Source: Nephromyces sp. MM_2019 (taxonomy: Eukaryota; Apicomplexa; Aconoidasida; Nephromycida). From it: a DNA stretch of 64,000 nucleotides. The stretch's first letter is position 1. Every line of letters starts with the position of its first letter. Under the pieces are notes generated by a model. That model did not search any database and was not told the DNA's origin. It saw only the letters and a list, made by a program, of their open reading frames with translations. The stretch spans positions 43,858 to 107,857 of the forward strand of contig JADHZB010000582.1 in the NCBI GenBank assembly GCA_015657535.1, given 5' to 3'. The translations under genes were made by a program, and so were the position numbers. Positions 62,860 through 64,000 of the stretch are shown in pieces.

Positions 62860-63807
62860 TTAATGGGGCTTTGTTAAATAATTATTTTTTGAGAAATGTA
62901 AGTTTTGTTTGTGTGTAAGATATTGTAATCCCTCTTCTTTAAAAAACTGTAATAATGTTGAATATAATATGTGTGTAAGATTTGGATGTTTATAACTATG
63001 TTTCTATTTCATATAGGGTATCTATATTGTAATTCAATATTTTGTGAGCTTGTGTGTATGTGTGTATTGTGTTCTGTGTGTATGTATATATGTATTCTGT
63101 CCTGTGTATGTATTCAGAATGCTTATATGTGTTTGATAATTTTACAATTTATTTATTATGAGTTGAAATACTTACATTTGGAAAATAATATTTGACAAGG
63201 TTGATAAGAAAATTATTGAGCTCAGACTGTTTCTATATACAAATGTATATAGATATATATATATGTGTATAAATATAAATTAATATATATATAAGTTTGT
63301 GGATGCGTGTGTGTATTTATAAAGTATATTTTGTTACCTCAATAATGTAATTTGGGCGAATATCTGTATAAATTGAAGATATTGTAAAATCTAGCACATT
63401 TTTACAAATTTGTATAGAGTATTGGTTAGGCTGATTAGCCTGTGTAAGTGTTTTTAAATTTTCACAAAATTTATTGAAATTTGTCAAATTCATAAGCCCT
63501 TTAGCCTTCTGTAAAATGTGTGTAAATTATTTACGAAAAGATGTGTAAAAATTATGTTAAAATATGCTTATTTATGTATATAAACATATAATTCTTACAA
63601 TTATAAATATTTTGAATATCAAACTTAATTCAAAAGTTATTAAAACCTCTTATACACATATATATTCTATCTAATATAATGATTTTAAACATACACACAT
63701 ATATATTTACATATTTTCATATACATACACACTCACACACACATATACATGTTTACTCTTAAAAATTCTTTTCCATCTGGAATAGGTATATGGGTTGAAT
63801 TTGGGGC
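62860..63807 (-). CDS. 3' exons of an unidentified gene continuing beyond the right edge
   Basis: Four exons found: 63807-63757, 63508-63338, 63232-63176 and 62946-62860, all phase 0 (51, 171, 57 and 87 nt; 121 codons plus TAA). Peptides include PNSTHIPIPDGKEFLR, KGLMNLTNFNKFCENLKTL, ICKNVLDFTISSIYTDIRP and KQSELNNFLINLVKYYFPN. It looks helical and soluble, without zinc or membrane motifs. I do not recognise the family. The introns contain TG/CA and TA runs like those of the topoisomerase gene. The 5' part, and thus the identity, lies outside the window; 63808-64000 appears to be intron. Confidence 0.68.
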
Positions 63808-64000
63808 CTAAAATCATAACATATGTGTGCGTGTGTGTGTAACTAAATAAATAGTTGTGTATATGTCTATGTTTTAGCATATATTTATAAAGTCTAAAAA
63901 TAGTTAGGAATAAAAAAATGAGCATGGTAAGGTGTGTATGTGTGAATATTAATTATTTCACATTTGATAAATACATTTTAAGGTTATATATACACATTAT

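Noticed and set aside
1..64000. tRNA or rRNA genes
   Set aside because: No cloverleaf-type A/B box pair or rRNA core was recognised by eye. A tRNA-scan would be needed to exclude one in the AT-rich intervals.

Overview
This is a low-GC, intron-bearing protist nuclear contig that most resembles an apicomplexan. The best evidence is a 2-C-methyl-D-erythritol 2,4-cyclodiphosphate synthase (IspF) with a hydrophobic N-terminal leader and transit-like stretch, as expected for an apicoplast enzyme. It occurs beside spliceosomal introns, a KDEL receptor, a CCCH zinc-finger protein and an ABCC transporter. A catalase and an arginase in the same window argue against a piroplasm or Cryptosporidium. A coccidian- or nephromycid-like lineage fits, but this is an inference from gene content, not a phylogeny.

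Layout. 1-10.4 kb (minus): one DNA topoisomerase III gene in at least 30 small exons, embedded in CA/TG and TA microsatellites and running off the left edge. 13.5-16.1 kb (minus): tandem CCCH zinc-finger protein, 7 exons. 18.4-21.0 kb (minus): ADCK1-type atypical kinase, 11 exons. 22.4-23.5 kb (minus): small secreted protein with a 17-nt microexon. 24.9-26.0 kb (plus): intronless arginase. 26.8-27.9 kb (minus): ERD2/KDEL receptor. 29.8-31.4 kb (minus): unknown acidic protein. 33.4-34.2 kb (minus): IspF. 34.7-35.7 kb (plus): L7Ae-like RNA-binding protein. 37.0-43.6 kb (plus): full-length ABCC transporter, 20 exons. 44.0-45.8 kb (minus): RING-like/B-box protein. 46.9-50.2 kb (plus): probable twinfilin. 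53.7-55.4 kb (plus): catalase. 55.9-57.5 kb (minus): U2AF large subunit without a visible RRM2. 59.5-61.9 kb (plus): UVRAG/Vps38-like protein. 62.9-64 kb (minus): 3' exons of an unidentified gene.

Exon models were built by hand from GT/AG junctions, reading phase and recognisable protein motifs. In every completed model the summed exon length is a multiple of three, which supports the junctions. No transcript data were available.

The genes do not form one pathway; this is a generic eukaryotic neighbourhood. The most unusual signals are: (1) the repeat-filled introns of the topoisomerase gene, with complementary CA and TG arms inside single introns; (2) a U2AF65-like splicing factor that appears to lack one of its pyrimidine-tract-binding RRMs; (3) an ADCK1 protein with Ala in place of Gly in its KxGQ motif; and (4) several possible frame breaks that are better read as short introns. 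Dinucleotide repeats are concentrated at 1-17.6 kb and around 62.3-64 kb, with a CA-rich stretch at about 51.5-52.5 kb. The middle of the window is mostly AT-rich unique DNA.
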